DNA of 64,000 nucleotides from Streptomyces vinaceus (GTDB lineage: Bacteria; Actinomycetota; Actinomycetes; Streptomycetales; Streptomycetaceae), in the NCBI RefSeq assembly GCF_008704935.1, contig NZ_CP023692.1, positions 2,799,001 to 2,863,000 of the forward strand. Direction: 5' to 3'. Position 1 is the first letter of the stretch, and each line of letters begins with the position of its first letter. The position numbers were made by a program, and so were the translations under genes. Below, piece after piece: positions 8,958-18,018 of the stretch. A model generated the notes under the pieces. It did not search any database, had not been told where the DNA came from, and saw only the letters and a program-made list of their open reading frames with translations.

Positions 8958-10493
8958 TTACGCGAAGCGCTGCGTCGCCGCGCCGTTGCAGGTCTGCAGG
9001 CGCAGCTGGTCGTGGGCGGCGGCCACGGTCAGGCACATGCCCGGGGCGGCGGCGGGCCGCAGGGTGGCGCCGTCGCGGACCCACTGCTGGTTGGCGCCGC
9101 CGTGGCAGTTCCAGAGGATCAGGCCGGTCCCCGCGCCGTAGTTGGCGCCCGGGGCGTCCAGGCAGCGGTCGTGGGTGAGTTCGACGTGGACGGACTTGCG
9201 CGCGGAGTCGTACCACCAGCCCTGGTTGCGGCCGCCGTGGCAGTCCCAGCCGATGACCTTGGTGTCGTTGGCGCTGGAGCCGCCGTTGGAGTCGAGGCAG
9301 TTGCCGGTCGCCTCGTTCTTCAGCGGCGCGTAGAGGGAGTCCCAGGCTCCGGCCTGGAGTACGGGCGTGCCCGTGCTCGCCGGGTCGGCGCAGGAGGCCT
9401 CGCGCAGGCCCGAGGCGAAGAGTTGCGTGAGGCAGGACGCGAACGCGCCGTGGCCCCGGTAGTTGGGGTGGAAGGATTGGCGGGCGGTGTTCTCGTCCCA
9501 CGGGAAGTGGTCCCCGAGGTCCAGGTAGAGGCCGCGGGCCCAGGTGTCCTCCATGCACACCTCGTGGCCCTGGAAGAGCCGCGAGTTGTCCAGGTACACG
9601 GCCCCCGAGGCCAGCGCCGCCGCGCGCATGCCCTTCTCGAAGGTGGGCACCGCGTAGTTGCGGCCCCAGGCGGCGTCGGAGTCGTAGCCGGCGCAGCCTC
9701 CGGGCAGCTTGCCGGGGAAGTTCGGGTTGTCGTAGAAGTCGGGGCCGATGGGGCTGGGGTAGCCCATCACGACGAGCTTGTAGTCGGAGTCGGCGTAGCC
9801 CGCGTCGCGCATGACCGTCTTGAGGTCGGCGACCGTCGCCTCGACCTTGGGCTTCAGGCCGTCCACGCGCGACTGCCAGCCCGGCCCGTACTTGGGCTCG
9901 CAGGTGCCCTGGCTGAGCACCCAGCGGGTCACGCAGTCGGTCATGACCGGGCCGAACTGGAGGTCGTCGTTGGCGCCGGCGACCAGCAGCACCATCTTGA
10001 TCTTCGTGTTGCGCGCCTTGACGGCCAGGCTGTCGCTCTGCACCAGCTCGTCGGCGTACTGCTTGCTGCCGCCGATCCGGATGTTGCCGGTGTACCCGCC
10101 GGAGCAGGCGACGTTGAAGGTCAGGTCGGCCGGGATGCCGGTGCGGTGGATCGCGGAGTCCGGCGAGCGGTGGCACTGGTTGTTCGGGGTGTTGGTCGCC
10201 GGGTCGTAGTTGCCGACGCCCTCGCCCGAAATCTCGCTGTCCCCGAGCGAGATCAGGCCTGTCTTGCGTTCGTTCAGCGGGCGGATCGCCGGGTCGCCGT
10301 AGATCTGGGTGGCCTCCGCCGCGCGGATGGCCTCCAGCTCGGGCGAGAGCGGGGTGGCGGTCGCGCCGGACGCGGCGGAAGTGGCTGCCTGGGCCATGGG
10401 GGTGATGGCGGTGACGCCCCCGAGGGCGGCCGCGATCGCCGCGGCGGCGGCGACGGTAGATCTGAGCCCGGGTCTCGTACGTACACGTGTCAT
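8958..10493 (-). CDS. Secreted SGNH-family hydrolase with C-terminal ricin-type beta-trefoil lectin domain
   Basis: The 511-residue secreted protein starts at ATG 10493, behind a GGGGAG ribosome site. A signal peptide (about residues 1-36, ending PMAQA) precedes an SGNH/GDSL esterase domain. That domain has ISLGDSEISGEG (nucleophile Ser, block I), LLVAGANDDLQFG (block III Asn) and SFHPNYRGHGAF (catalytic His). The last 130 residues form a ricin-type trefoil with repeated C-L-D and Q-x-W elements (NQGWWYD, NQQWVRD, TQRFA), which should bind carbohydrate. Several Cys pairs suggest disulfides. It is probably an extracellular esterase acting on acylated polysaccharide or lipid. Confidence 0.85.
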   Translation of the reverse strand: MTRVRTRPGLRSTVAAAAAIAAALGGVTAITPMAQAATSAASGATATPLSPELEAIRAAEATQIYGDPAIRPLNERKTGLISLGDSEISGEGVGNYDPATNTPNNQCHRSPDSAIHRTGIPADLTFNVACSGGYTGNIRIGGSKQYADELVQSDSLAVKARNTKIKMVLLVAGANDDLQFGPVMTDCVTRWVLSQGTCEPKYGPGWQSRVDGLKPKVEATVADLKTVMRDAGYADSDYKLVVMGYPSPIGPDFYDNPNFPGKLPGGCAGYDSDAAWGRNYAVPTFEKGMRAAALASGAVYLDNSRLFQGHEVCMEDTWARGLYLDLGDHFPWDENTARQSFHPNYRGHGAFASCLTQLFASGLREASCADPASTGTPVLQAGAWDSLYAPLKNEATGNCLDSNGGSSANDTKVIGWDCHGGRNQGWWYDSARKSVHVELTHDRCLDAPGANYGAGTGLILWNCHGGANQQWVRDGATLRPAAAPGMCLTVAAAHDQLRLQTCNGAATQRFA

Positions 10494-10571
10494 GAACGCT
10501 CCCCTGTCGGTGTTACCCACGGTATTTACTGGCCGGTAGGGGACTTGGGAACACTTCGAACAAGACAATTG

Positions 10572-10585
10572 CTCAACTTTTTGAG
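10572..10585 (+). promoter_or_regulatory. Short inverted repeat overlapping the fumC ribosome site
   Basis: CTCAA-CTTT-TTGAG (10572-10585) can form a 5-bp hairpin whose 3' arm runs into the GAGGAGG Shine-Dalgarno sequence (10583-10589). It may modulate initiation or be an operator half-site pair. Confidence 0.3.
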
Positions 10586-10597
10586 GAGGCAGTGAAC

Positions 10598-12001
10598 ATG
10601 ACCGACGATCAGAATCAGGTCGCCCACCGGATCGAGCACGACTCGATGGGCGAGGTACGGGTCCCCGCGCACGCCAAATGGCGGGCCCAGACCCAACGGG
10701 CGGTGGAGAACTTCCCCATCTCCGGGCAGCGCCTGGAGCGCGCCCACATCGAGGCGCTCGCCCTCGTCAAGGCCGCGGCCGCCGCGGTCAACGCGAAGCT
10801 GGGCGTGGTGGACGAGGACATCGCCGACGCGATCCGCTCCGCCGCCTCCGAGGTGGCCGAGGGCCGCTGGGACGAGCACTTCCCGGTCGACGTGTTCCAG
10901 ACCGGCTCCGGGACCTCGTCCAACATGAACGCCAACGAGGTCATCGCCACCCTGGCCGGTGAGCGGCTCGGCCGCGAGGTCCACCCCAACGACCACGTCA
11001 ACGCCTCGCAGAGCTCCAACGACGTGTTTCCGTCGTCCATCCACATCGCCGCGACCGCCGCCGTCACCCGCGAGCTGATCCCGGCCCTGGAGCACCTCGC
11101 CGCCGCCCTGGAGCGCAAGGCCGCCGAGTTCGCGGACGTGGTCAAGGCGGGCCGCACCCACCTGATGGACGCCACTCCGGTGACCCTGGGCCAGGAGTTC
11201 GGCGGGTACGCCGCCCAGGTGCGCTACGGCGTCGAGCGGCTGCGCGCGGCCCTGCCCCGGCTGGCCGAACTTCCGCTGGGCGGGACCGCCGTGGGCACCG
11301 GGATCAACACCCCGCCGGGGTTCTCCGCCGCCGTGATCGCCGAAGTGGCCGCCGCGACCGGGCTGCCGCTGACCGAGGCCCGCAACCACTTCGAGGCCCA
11401 GGGTGCGCGGGACGCGCTGGTGGAGACCTCCGGGATGCTCCGTACGATCGCCGTCTCCCTGACCAAGATCTCCAACGATCTGCGCTGGATGGCCTCGGGG
11501 CCGCGCACGGGATTGGCCGAAATTAATCTGCCCGATCTCCAGCCGGGCTCGTCGATCATGCCCGGGAAGGTCAATCCGGTGGTGCCGGAGGCCGTACTGA
11601 TGGTCGCCGCACAGGTGACCGGGAACGACACGACCGTCGCCGTCGCCGGCGCGGCCGGCAATTTCGAGCTCAATGTGATGCTCCCGGTGATGGCGAAGAA
11701 CCTCCTGGAATCGATCCGGCTGCTCGGCAACGCGAGCCGCCTGCTGGCCGACCGCACGGTCGACGGGATCACCGCGAACGCGGCCCGGGCCAGGGAGTTC
11801 GCCGAGTCCTCCCCCTCCGTGGTGACCCCGCTGAACCGGTACATCGGCTATGAGGAGGCGGCCAAGGTCGCCAAGAAGTCCCTCGCCGAACGGAAGACGA
11901 TCAGGGAGGTCGTCCTGGAGGGCGGGTACGTCGAACGCGGCGACCTGACGCTGGAACAGCTGGACGAGGCCCTCGACGTCCTGCGGATGACCCGGCCCTG
12001 A
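10598..12001 (+). CDS. fumC: Class II fumarate hydratase, iron-independent
   Basis: It carries out reversible hydration of fumarate without an iron-sulfur cluster. The 467-residue protein has the aspartase/fumarase signatures [39 protein letters not shown] and the catalytic loop [23 protein letters not shown] at 10583-10589 lies 8 nt from ATG 10598 but only 2 nt from the in-frame GTG at 10592, so I place the start at the ATG. Class II enzymes commonly back up the [4Fe-4S] class when iron is scarce or oxidants are high. Only two genes separate it from the class I enzyme. Confidence 0.95.
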   Translation: MTDDQNQVAHRIEHDSMGEVRVPAHAKWRAQTQRAVENFPISGQRLERAHIEALALVKAAAAAVNAKLGVVDEDIADAIRSAASEVAEGRWDEHFPVDVFQTGSGTSSNMNANEVIATLAGERLGREVHPNDHVNASQSSNDVFPSSIHIAATAAVTRELIPALEHLAAALERKAAEFADVVKAGRTHLMDATPVTLGQEFGGYAAQVRYGVERLRAALPRLAELPLGGTAVGTGINTPPGFSAAVIAEVAAATGLPLTEARNHFEAQGARDALVETSGMLRTIAVSLTKISNDLRWMASGPRTGLAEINLPDLQPGSSIMPGKVNPVVPEAVLMVAAQVTGNDTTVAVAGAAGNFELNVMLPVMAKNLLESIRLLGNASRLLADRTVDGITANAARAREFAESSPSVVTPLNRYIGYEEAAKVAKKSLAERKTIREVVLEGGYVERGDLTLEQLDEALDVLRMTRP

Positions 12002-12104
12002 AAACGTCACTCCACGAGGGCCGGATTCGGTCGTTTCCCGTCCCCGCGCACCTCCGTGACCTGCAACGCAGCGGGCGCGGGGGGCCCCGCCCTAAGATCT
12101 GCGC

Positions 12105-12800
12105 ATGACAGGTACCGGAGGCCGCGGGGGCGGCGACGCGCAGGGCACCCGCTGGCGGCCGGGCGAGCAGGTCCTGTGGCGCTACCGCGACCACGCCCCG
12201 GGGCTGAAGGGCGCGGTCCACATCTGCCGCCCCGTGACAGTGGTGCAGGACACCGCCGACCTGCTGGCGGTGTGGATGGCCCCCGGCACCGAGTGCGTCA
12301 AGCCGGTGCTGGCCGACGGCACCCCCGTCCACGAGGAGCCGCTCGCCACCCGGTACACCGCGCCGCGCACCACCGTGCGCTCGCGCTGGTTCGGCGCCGG
12401 CGTGCTCAAGCTCGCCCGGCCCGCGGACCCGTGGTCGGTGTGGCTGTTCTGGGACCACGGCTGGCGGTTCAAGAGCTGGTACGTGAACCTGGAGGAGCCG
12501 CGGACCAAGTGGTCCGGCGGGGTCGACTCCGTGGACCACTTCCTGGACATCTCCGTCTACCCGGACCGTACGTGGAAGTGGCGCGACGAGGACGAGTTCG
12601 CGCAGGCGCAGCGCTCCGGTCTGATGGACGCGGACCAGGCCCGCCAGGTGCGGGCGGCGGGGCGGGCGGCGGTGGACCTGATCAAGGCGTGGGGAGCGCC
12701 CTTCTCGGACGGCTGGCAGGACTGGCGGCCGGATCCCGCCTGGGGAGTTCCGGCCCTGCCCGAGGACTGGGACCGCACCCCGGCGCATATGACCTCATGA
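12105..12800 (+). CDS. DUF402 domain protein
   Basis: The 231-residue soluble protein carries a DUF402 domain. Visible features are the N-terminal RWRPGEQVLWRYRDHA, the central VLKLARPADPWSVWLFWDHGWRFKSWYVNLEEP and the acidic stretch DHFLDISVYPDRTWKWRDEDEF, which carries probable metal ligands. Some DUF402 relatives are nucleoside diphosphate phosphatases or phosphonate-ester hydrolases (FomD). The substrate here is not known. It follows fumC by 103 bp in the same direction and may be cotranscribed. Confidence 0.75.
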   Translation: MTGTGGRGGGDAQGTRWRPGEQVLWRYRDHAPGLKGAVHICRPVTVVQDTADLLAVWMAPGTECVKPVLADGTPVHEEPLATRYTAPRTTVRSRWFGAGVLKLARPADPWSVWLFWDHGWRFKSWYVNLEEPRTKWSGGVDSVDHFLDISVYPDRTWKWRDEDEFAQAQRSGLMDADQARQVRAAGRAAVDLIKAWGAPFSDGWQDWRPDPAWGVPALPEDWDRTPAHMTS

Positions 12801-13054
12801 GACCCTTGATGCGCCCCCGGGGTCCAACCGTAAGATCTCCCTCCGCAAGGGTCGCGCGCGGGAGGTGCACGGGGCCCCGAATCCGTAAATGTCGTGCCGT
12901 ACGCGGGACTTGACCGGAGGTCAAATCAGAGCGAGAGGTAACGAGCGGGACGCGGAACCGCGGGGCGGTGGTGTCCCCGCCGCTGAGCGGGTATACCGCG
13001 ACTGACCGAGTTGAGTGCAGCGCACATCGAGCGCAAACGGACGGAATTCCACGC

Positions 13055-15406
13055 GTGACGGAGTACCCCACCTCGCAGGAGGGCCCGCAGCCTGCCGCGG
13101 CCGCCGCGACACCGGCGCCGGGCGGCCCCGGCATGCCTGCCGCCCCCGGCGGTTGCGCGGAGGAACTGGGCCACGGCAAGGCCCCCGTCCCGGCGGCCGA
13201 GGCCGTACGCGGCTCCGCCGCGCCCGGCGACGACCCGGTCCACTCGGACGTCCCGCGCCCGCGCGGCGAGGGCGTACCCGCGACCCCGCAGGACGGTACG
13301 CCCCGTCCGGCGCGCGGCCGCGCCCGCGGTACGGCGGCCCAGGGCGCGGCCGGCCGCCGCGGCCGCGACGGGGAGGCGGCGCGCAACGCCGCGCACGGGG
13401 CGCCCGCCCACGGCGAGGAGCCGGCCGACGTGTCCGCAGGACGGGCCCACGGGGCCCGCGGCGCGGGGGCCGAGGGCCTCCCGGCGGCGGTACCGGGCGC
13501 CTCCCGCCCCCGCGAGGCCCTGGCCGGAGCCGGCCCCGCCGGACAAGGCGGCGGCGCGGACGCGGCCGCCCCGGCGGCGTACGGGATCCAGGGCGCCGGT
13601 GCCGGCGAGGGCGCGGTCGGCGCGGCCGGGCCGGGGCCCGACGGCGGAGTGGCCCGGCGCGAGGGCGACCGGCTGCGGTTCGTCGGCGCCGCCACCCGGC
13701 GCATCGCCCGCGGCATCGACCTCGACGAGATCGTCCTCGGCCTGTGCCGGGCCACCGTGCCCACCTTCTCCGACGCCATCCTCGTCTACCTGCGGGACCC
13801 CCTCCCGGTCGGCGACGAGCGCCCCGTCGGCCCGGTCGTTTTAAGGCTGCGCCGCACCGACCGGCTCCGGCCGATCGACGACCTGACCGGAGCGGAGGGC
13901 GCCGGGGCCGCGGGGGGCGCCGGCGAGCTCGACTTCAGCCAGCTGCCGCTGGTCGGCCCGCAGGGTGACCTGCCCGCGGCCGAGCTCTGCGAGATCCGCC
14001 CCGGCGGCGCCCTCGCCGAGGTCCTGCGCGGCGTACGGCCCGTCTTCGGCTCCGCCGCCGGGGCCAAGGACGCGCTGCCGGAGCTGCTCGGCTCGGAGCA
14101 CCCCGTACCGCGCGGCCAGCGGGCCATCCTCGCGCCGCTGCGCGGCCGCCGCCGGGTCATCGGCTCGGCGGTGTTCCTGCGCAGCCCCGAGCGGCCCGCG
14201 TTCGAGCAGAACGACCTCCTGGTCGCCGCCCAGCTGGCCACGCACACCGCGCTCGGCATCGACAAGGCGGTCCTGTACGGCCGCGAGGCGTACATCGCGG
14301 ACGAGCTCCAGCGCACGATGCTGCCCGACAGCCTCCCCCAGCCCACCGGGGTCCGGCTCGCCTCCCGCTACCTGCCGGCCGCCGAGACGGCCCGGGTGGG
14401 CGGCGACTGGTACGACGCGATACCGCTGCCCGGCAGCCGCGTCGCACTCGTCGTCGGCGACGTCATGGGCCACTCCATGACCTCCGCCGCGATCATGGGC
14501 CAGCTCCGCACCACCGCCCAGACCCTGGCGCAGCTGGACCTGCCGCCCGCCGAGGTCCTGCACCACCTGGACGAGCAGGCCCAGCGCCTGGGCTCCGACC
14601 GGATGGCCACCTGCCTGTACGCGGTCTACGACCCCGTCTCGCACCGGATCACCATCGCCAACGCCGGCCACCCGCCGCCCGTCCTCCTGCACCTGGGCGG
14701 CCGCGCCGAGGTGCTCCGCGTACCCCCCGGCGCCCCCATCGGCGTCGGCGGCGTGGACTTCGAGGCGGTGGAGCTGGACGCGCCCGCCGGGGCCACCCTG
14801 CTGCTCTACACGGACGGCCTGGTGGAGTCGCGGCTGCGCGACGTGTGGACCGGCATCGAGCAGCTGCGCGAGCGCCTGGCCACCACGGCGCAGCTGACCG
14901 GCCTGGACCATCCGCCGCCGCTGGAGGCGCTCTGCGACGACGTCCTCGACATGCTCGGCCCGGGCGACCGGGACGACGACATCGCGCTGCTCGCGGCCCG
15001 CTTCGACGGGATCGCGCCGAGCGACGTCGCGTACTGGTTCCTGGACCCGGAGGAGACCGCTCCCGGGCGGGCCCGCCGCTTCGCCCGCCGGGCGCTGACC
15101 CGGTGGGGTCTGGAGGAGCTCCAGGACTCCCTGGAGCTCCTGGTCAGCGAGGTGGTCACGAACGCCGTGCGGTACGCCGAACGGCCCGTGACCCTGCGCC
15201 TGTTGCGCACGGACGTGCTGCGCTGCGAGGTCGGCGACGACTCCCCGCAGCTGCCGCGCCAGCGCCGGGCGCGGGAGACCGACGAGGGCGGCCGCGGGCT
15301 GTTCCTGGTCAACCGGATGGCCCGTCGCTGGGGCGCGACCCGGCTGAGCAGCGGAAAGGTGGTCTGGTTCGAGCTCCCGCTGCCGGGGCCGCCCGATCGC
15401 CGCTGA
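13055..15406 (+). CDS. GAF-SpoIIE phosphatase with C-terminal anti-sigma-type ATPase domain (TTA codon)
   Basis: The domain order is a Pro/Ala/Gly-rich, probably disordered N-terminus of about 200 residues, a GAF-like sensor (about 210-410), a PP2C/SpoIIE serine phosphatase (about 415-650: RVGGDWYDAIPLPGSRVALVVGDVMGH, ending DRDDDIALLAARF), and a GHKL ATPase like RsbW (ELLVSEVVTNAVRYAERPV, DEGGRGLFLVNRMARRW). Such proteins work in partner-switching control of sigma factors. The GTG at 13055 (VTEYPTSQEG) is my preferred start; a GTG at 12968 is possible. Leucine codon 13841-13843 in the GAF region is TTA, which in Streptomyces is read only by the bldA tRNA. Expression should therefore be developmentally limited. 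Confidence 0.85.
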   Translation: MTEYPTSQEGPQPAAAAATPAPGGPGMPAAPGGCAEELGHGKAPVPAAEAVRGSAAPGDDPVHSDVPRPRGEGVPATPQDGTPRPARGRARGTAAQGAAGRRGRDGEAARNAAHGAPAHGEEPADVSAGRAHGARGAGAEGLPAAVPGASRPREALAGAGPAGQGGGADAAAPAAYGIQGAGAGEGAVGAAGPGPDGGVARREGDRLRFVGAATRRIARGIDLDEIVLGLCRATVPTFSDAILVYLRDPLPVGDERPVGPVVLRLRRTDRLRPIDDLTGAEGAGAAGGAGELDFSQLPLVGPQGDLPAAELCEIRPGGALAEVLRGVRPVFGSAAGAKDALPELLGSEHPVPRGQRAILAPLRGRRRVIGSAVFLRSPERPAFEQNDLLVAAQLATHTALGIDKAVLYGREAYIADELQRTMLPDSLPQPTGVRLASRYLPAAETARVGGDWYDAIPLPGSRVALVVGDVMGHSMTSAAIMGQLRTTAQTLAQLDLPPAEVLHHLDEQAQRLGSDRMATCLYAVYDPVSHRITIANAGHPPPVLLHLGGRAEVLRVPPGAPIGVGGVDFEAVELDAPAGATLLLYTDGLVESRLRDVWTGIEQLRERLATTAQLTGLDHPPPLEALCDDVLDMLGPGDRDDDIALLAARFDGIAPSDVAYWFLDPEETAPGRARRFARRALTRWGLEELQDSLELLVSEVVTNAVRYAERPVTLRLLRTDVLRCEVGDDSPQLPRQRRARETDEGGRGLFLVNRMARRWGATRLSSGKVVWFELPLPGPPDRR

Positions 15407-15423
15407 CCGACCCGGTGATACGA

Positions 15424-15463
15424 CACCGCCGCCCCGCAGCGTGGATGCTGCGGGGCGGCGGTG
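15424..15463. terminator. Bidirectional terminator hairpin
   Basis: CACCGCCGCCCCGCAGC (15424-15440) pairs perfectly with 15447-15463 around GTGGAT. It lies 18 bp after the phosphatase gene and beyond the end of the converging penicillin-binding protein gene. Confidence 0.9.
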
Positions 15464-15474
15464 CGTTCGGGGCC

Positions 15475-15546
15475 GTACGGGCGCCACGGGCGCCACGGGC
15501 GCTACGGGCGCTACGGGCGCCAAGGGCGCTACGGGCGCCGCGGGCG
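15475..15546 (-). repeat. Eight-unit 9-bp tandem repeat directly after the PBP stop codon
   Basis: On the minus strand, eight consecutive 9-mers of consensus CGCCCGTRG follow the PBP stop at 15547-15549. The stop TAG is itself the end of a unit-like sequence, and units 2, 4 and 5 contain further in-frame TAG triplets. In another frame the repeat would encode Val-Ala-Pro. Confidence 0.85.
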
Positions 15547-17787
15547 CTACGGGATCGTGATCGGCGGGCTCTTCGTCGGGTCCGGGCTCTTCGTCGGGTC
15601 CGGGCTCTTGGTCGGGTCCGGGCTCTTGGTCGCGCTCTTGGTCGGGTCCGGCGACCCCTTGCCGGGATCCGGGGTGTTCTTCGACGGCGAGACCGGCGCC
15701 GACGGCGTGTTGGCGGAGGAGGAGCTCGACGAGGACGGGGAGCTGCTGCGGCTCGGCGCCTGCGAGGCGCCCATCTTCGCCTCGGAGAGGTCGAACTCGC
15801 CGGTGTCCACGCCCTTGAGCGCGGCCAGCGTGTACGCCTTCCAGATCTCGGCCGGGAAGCTGGAACCACCCGCTCGGCCACCGCCGGCGGTACCGGTCAG
15901 GGTGACCTGCTTGGCCGTTCCGGGCTCCTCGCCGAACATCGCGACGACGGTGACCAGTTCCGGCGTGTACGCGGTGAACCAGGCGGCGACGTTGGACTCG
16001 GTGGTACCGGTCTTGCCGGCGGCCTCGTACGCGGAGCTCTTGACGGCCTTGCCGGAACCGTCCTGGACGACGCCGGTGAGCACCTTGGTCACCGTGTCGG
16101 CGGTCTGGCGGGTGATGGCCTGGCCGCCCACGGACTCGACCGGCTTGAACTCGCGGGTGGCGTGCTTGGCGGCCTTGATGATCGTCGGCGTGGTCTTCTT
16201 GCCGTGGTTGTCGAAGGTGGCGTAGACGGCCGCCATCTCCAGCGTGTTGGCGCTCATGGTGCCGAGCGACATGGCCGGCTTGTCGGCCGGCCAGCCGTCG
16301 CGGTCCTTCATGCCGAGCTGCAGCGCCGTCTTCTTCACGTTCGGCGGGCCCACGTCCACGATCATCTGGGCGTAGACGGAGTTCACGGAGGAGTTGGTGG
16401 CGGCCTGGACGGTCAGGAAGGGGTCGCCGTAGTTCAGGTTGTCCTGGTTCTGCGGGGCGAACGGGGTGTCGCTGCCCACGACCGGGCGCTTGCTGGTGCC
16501 GTCGTAGAGCGCGTTCGGCGTGATCGGCTTGCCGTCGTGCGTCGTGGACTTGTTCTCCAGCGCGGAGGCGAGCACGATCGGCTTGAAGGTCGAGCCGGGC
16601 TGGAAGTCCTGGCGCAGGGCGTTGCTCGCCCAGTGGTCGGAGAGCCCGGTGCCGCCGTACATCGCGACGACCGCGCCGGTCTTCGGGTCCACGGAGGTGG
16701 CGCCGGCCTGCACGCTCGCGTCGACGGGGCGGTCCTTGCGGTTGAGCTGGGACTCCAGCTCGTCCTGGACGGCCTTCTCCAGCGCGGCCTGCTTCTTCGG
16801 GTCGATGTTGAGGGTGATCTCCCAGCCACCGGCCTGCAGTTCCTGGGTGGTCATGTTGGTCTGCCTGCGCAGTTCCGCGTCCGCGGCCTGCTTCAGGTAG
16901 CCCTTCTGGCCCTCCATGCCGGGGGCGGCCTTCGGCTTGATCGGCATCGGGAGCTGGAGCTGCTTGCGCTTCTCCGGGTCGAGCGCCTTCATCTCGACCA
17001 TGTTGTCGAGCACGCCGTTGAAGCGGATCTTGACCAGGCGGGTGCCGTTGGGGCCCGCGGTGGCGAGGTCGTAGTCGCTGGGCGCCTGGAGGACGGCGGC
17101 GAGGTACGCGCCCTGCTCCAGGGTCAGCTTGTCGACGTCGACGCCGTAGTAGGCCTGGGCGGCGGCCTGGATGCCGTACGCACCGCGCCCGAAGTAGCTG
17201 GTGTTCAGGTAGCCGGCGAGGATGTCCGGCTTCTCCATGCGCTGGTCGACCTTGAGGGAGATCACGAGCTCCTTGAGCTTGCGCGTCGCCGTCTGGTCCT
17301 GGTTCAGGTAGAAGTTCTTGACGTACTGCTGGGTGATCGTCGAACCGCCGGCCTTGCCCTTGCCGGTGACCGTGTTGAACAGGCCTCGGGCGATGCCGAG
17401 GAAGTCGACGCCCTGGTCCTGGTAGAAGGACTTGTTCTCGATGGCGATGAAGCCGGTCTGAACGTCCTTGGGCACCCGGCTGAGCGGCACGATCTCGCGG
17501 TTCATCTTGCCGTCGCGCGCCATGATCGAGCCGTCCGCGTACTTGTAGACGTTGCTCTGCGTGATGGCGTCGGCGTTCGGGTCGGGCTCGTCCACGTAGA
17601 AGTAGAGGGCGACGAGTGCGCCCATGCCGAGCAGGATGATCCCGAAGAAGGCCCCGAGGATCTTCTTCCATGTGAAGAAGCGACGTATACCGGTCCGCTC
17701 GCCGGCGCGCCCCTTCCCGGTGGCGCGCCCGCGCGGCGCCCGTCGCGTACTGCGCTGCTGCGCCTTACGCGCTTCTGCTCGGCCCAT
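15547..17787 (-). CDS. Bifunctional class A penicillin-binding protein
   Basis: The 746-residue membrane-anchored enzyme polymerises and cross-links peptidoglycan. A basic cytoplasmic N-terminus precedes one TM helix (ILGAFFGIILLGMGALVALYFY). The GT51 transglycosylase domain follows (FIAIENKSFYQDQGVD, GGSTITQQYVKNFYL). The transpeptidase domain has GSTFKPIV (SxxK), a TNSSVNS region (SxN) and GKTGTTESN (KTG). The C-terminus is low-complexity: a Ser run, then repeated DPTKSP units ending KSPPITIP. The 3' end of the gene is two minisatellites in series, so the tail length probably varies between strains. Confidence 0.92.
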   Translation of the reverse strand: MGRAEARKAQQRSTRRAPRGRATGKGRAGERTGIRRFFTWKKILGAFFGIILLGMGALVALYFYVDEPDPNADAITQSNVYKYADGSIMARDGKMNREIVPLSRVPKDVQTGFIAIENKSFYQDQGVDFLGIARGLFNTVTGKGKAGGSTITQQYVKNFYLNQDQTATRKLKELVISLKVDQRMEKPDILAGYLNTSYFGRGAYGIQAAAQAYYGVDVDKLTLEQGAYLAAVLQAPSDYDLATAGPNGTRLVKIRFNGVLDNMVEMKALDPEKRKQLQLPMPIKPKAAPGMEGQKGYLKQAADAELRRQTNMTTQELQAGGWEITLNIDPKKQAALEKAVQDELESQLNRKDRPVDASVQAGATSVDPKTGAVVAMYGGTGLSDHWASNALRQDFQPGSTFKPIVLASALENKSTTHDGKPITPNALYDGTSKRPVVGSDTPFAPQNQDNLNYGDPFLTVQAATNSSVNSVYAQMIVDVGPPNVKKTALQLGMKDRDGWPADKPAMSLGTMSANTLEMAAVYATFDNHGKKTTPTIIKAAKHATREFKPVESVGGQAITRQTADTVTKVLTGVVQDGSGKAVKSSAYEAAGKTGTTESNVAAWFTAYTPELVTVVAMFGEEPGTAKQVTLTGTAGGGRAGGSSFPAEIWKAYTLAALKGVDTGEFDLSEAKMGASQAPSRSSSPSSSSSSSANTPSAPVSPSKNTPDPGKGSPDPTKSATKSPDPTKSPDPTKSPDPTKSPPITIP
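15566..15650 (-). repeat. 18-bp tandem repeat encoding the SPDPTK tail of the PBP
   Basis: At least four near-identical 18-bp units (15566-15583, 15584-15601, 15602-15619, then a partly degenerate region) encode the SPDPTK repeats at the C-terminus of the penicillin-binding protein. The unit is a multiple of three, so unit number can change without a frameshift. Confidence 0.85.
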
Positions 17788-17855
17788 CGCTCCCGCTCCG
17801 CTCGATTACCCCCCCGACGTCAGCTCAGAAAGCTAACACCGCAGGTTGTGACAAA

Positions 17856-17875
17856 GGTTGGCCAACCATGGCCAA
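17856..17875. promoter_or_regulatory. GGTTGGCCAACC palindrome and overlapping TTGGCC/GGCCAA repeat
   Basis: A perfect 12-bp palindrome (17856-17867) overlaps an inverted repeat TTGGCC-N6-GGCCAA (17858-17875). It lies about 70 bp upstream of the PBP start in the divergent PBP/SPFH intergenic region, a plausible regulator site. Confidence 0.4.
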
Positions 17876-17960
17876 TATCGGTCAATTCGGACGTGAGAAT
17901 CAGCACCCACATCCAAGGGAACCGACGCGCGACACGCCCGCAGGGTTGCCGTGGGCCAAA

Positions 17961-17976
17961 AAAGTGATATCACTTT
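17961..17976. promoter_or_regulatory. Perfect 16-bp palindrome upstream of the SPFH-RHH operon
   Basis: AAAGTGATATCACTTT is a perfect 16-bp palindrome about 45 bp before the SPFH gene and is strikingly AT-rich for this genome. The operon's second gene encodes a ribbon-helix-helix protein, a class that typically binds such palindromes and autoregulates. Confidence 0.65.
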
Positions 17977-18018
17977 GCTAAGCGGCCCGACCGGCCGCGA
18001 CCAGGCGAATGGGGGCAG

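Noticed and set aside
15475-15650. Possible CRISPR array
   Set aside because: The repeats are 9 and 18 bp, head to tail without spacers, and partly coding; no cas genes are present.
13841-17671. A very long open frame on the minus strand across the phosphatase and PBP genes
   Set aside because: It is a shadow frame: its amino acid content is extreme in Gly/Arg/Asp/His, while the PBP and phosphatase frames carry complete conserved motifs.
14845-17967. A long plus-strand open frame opposite the PBP gene
   Set aside because: High-GC antisense frame without recognisable domains; the minus-strand PBP accounts for the codon bias.
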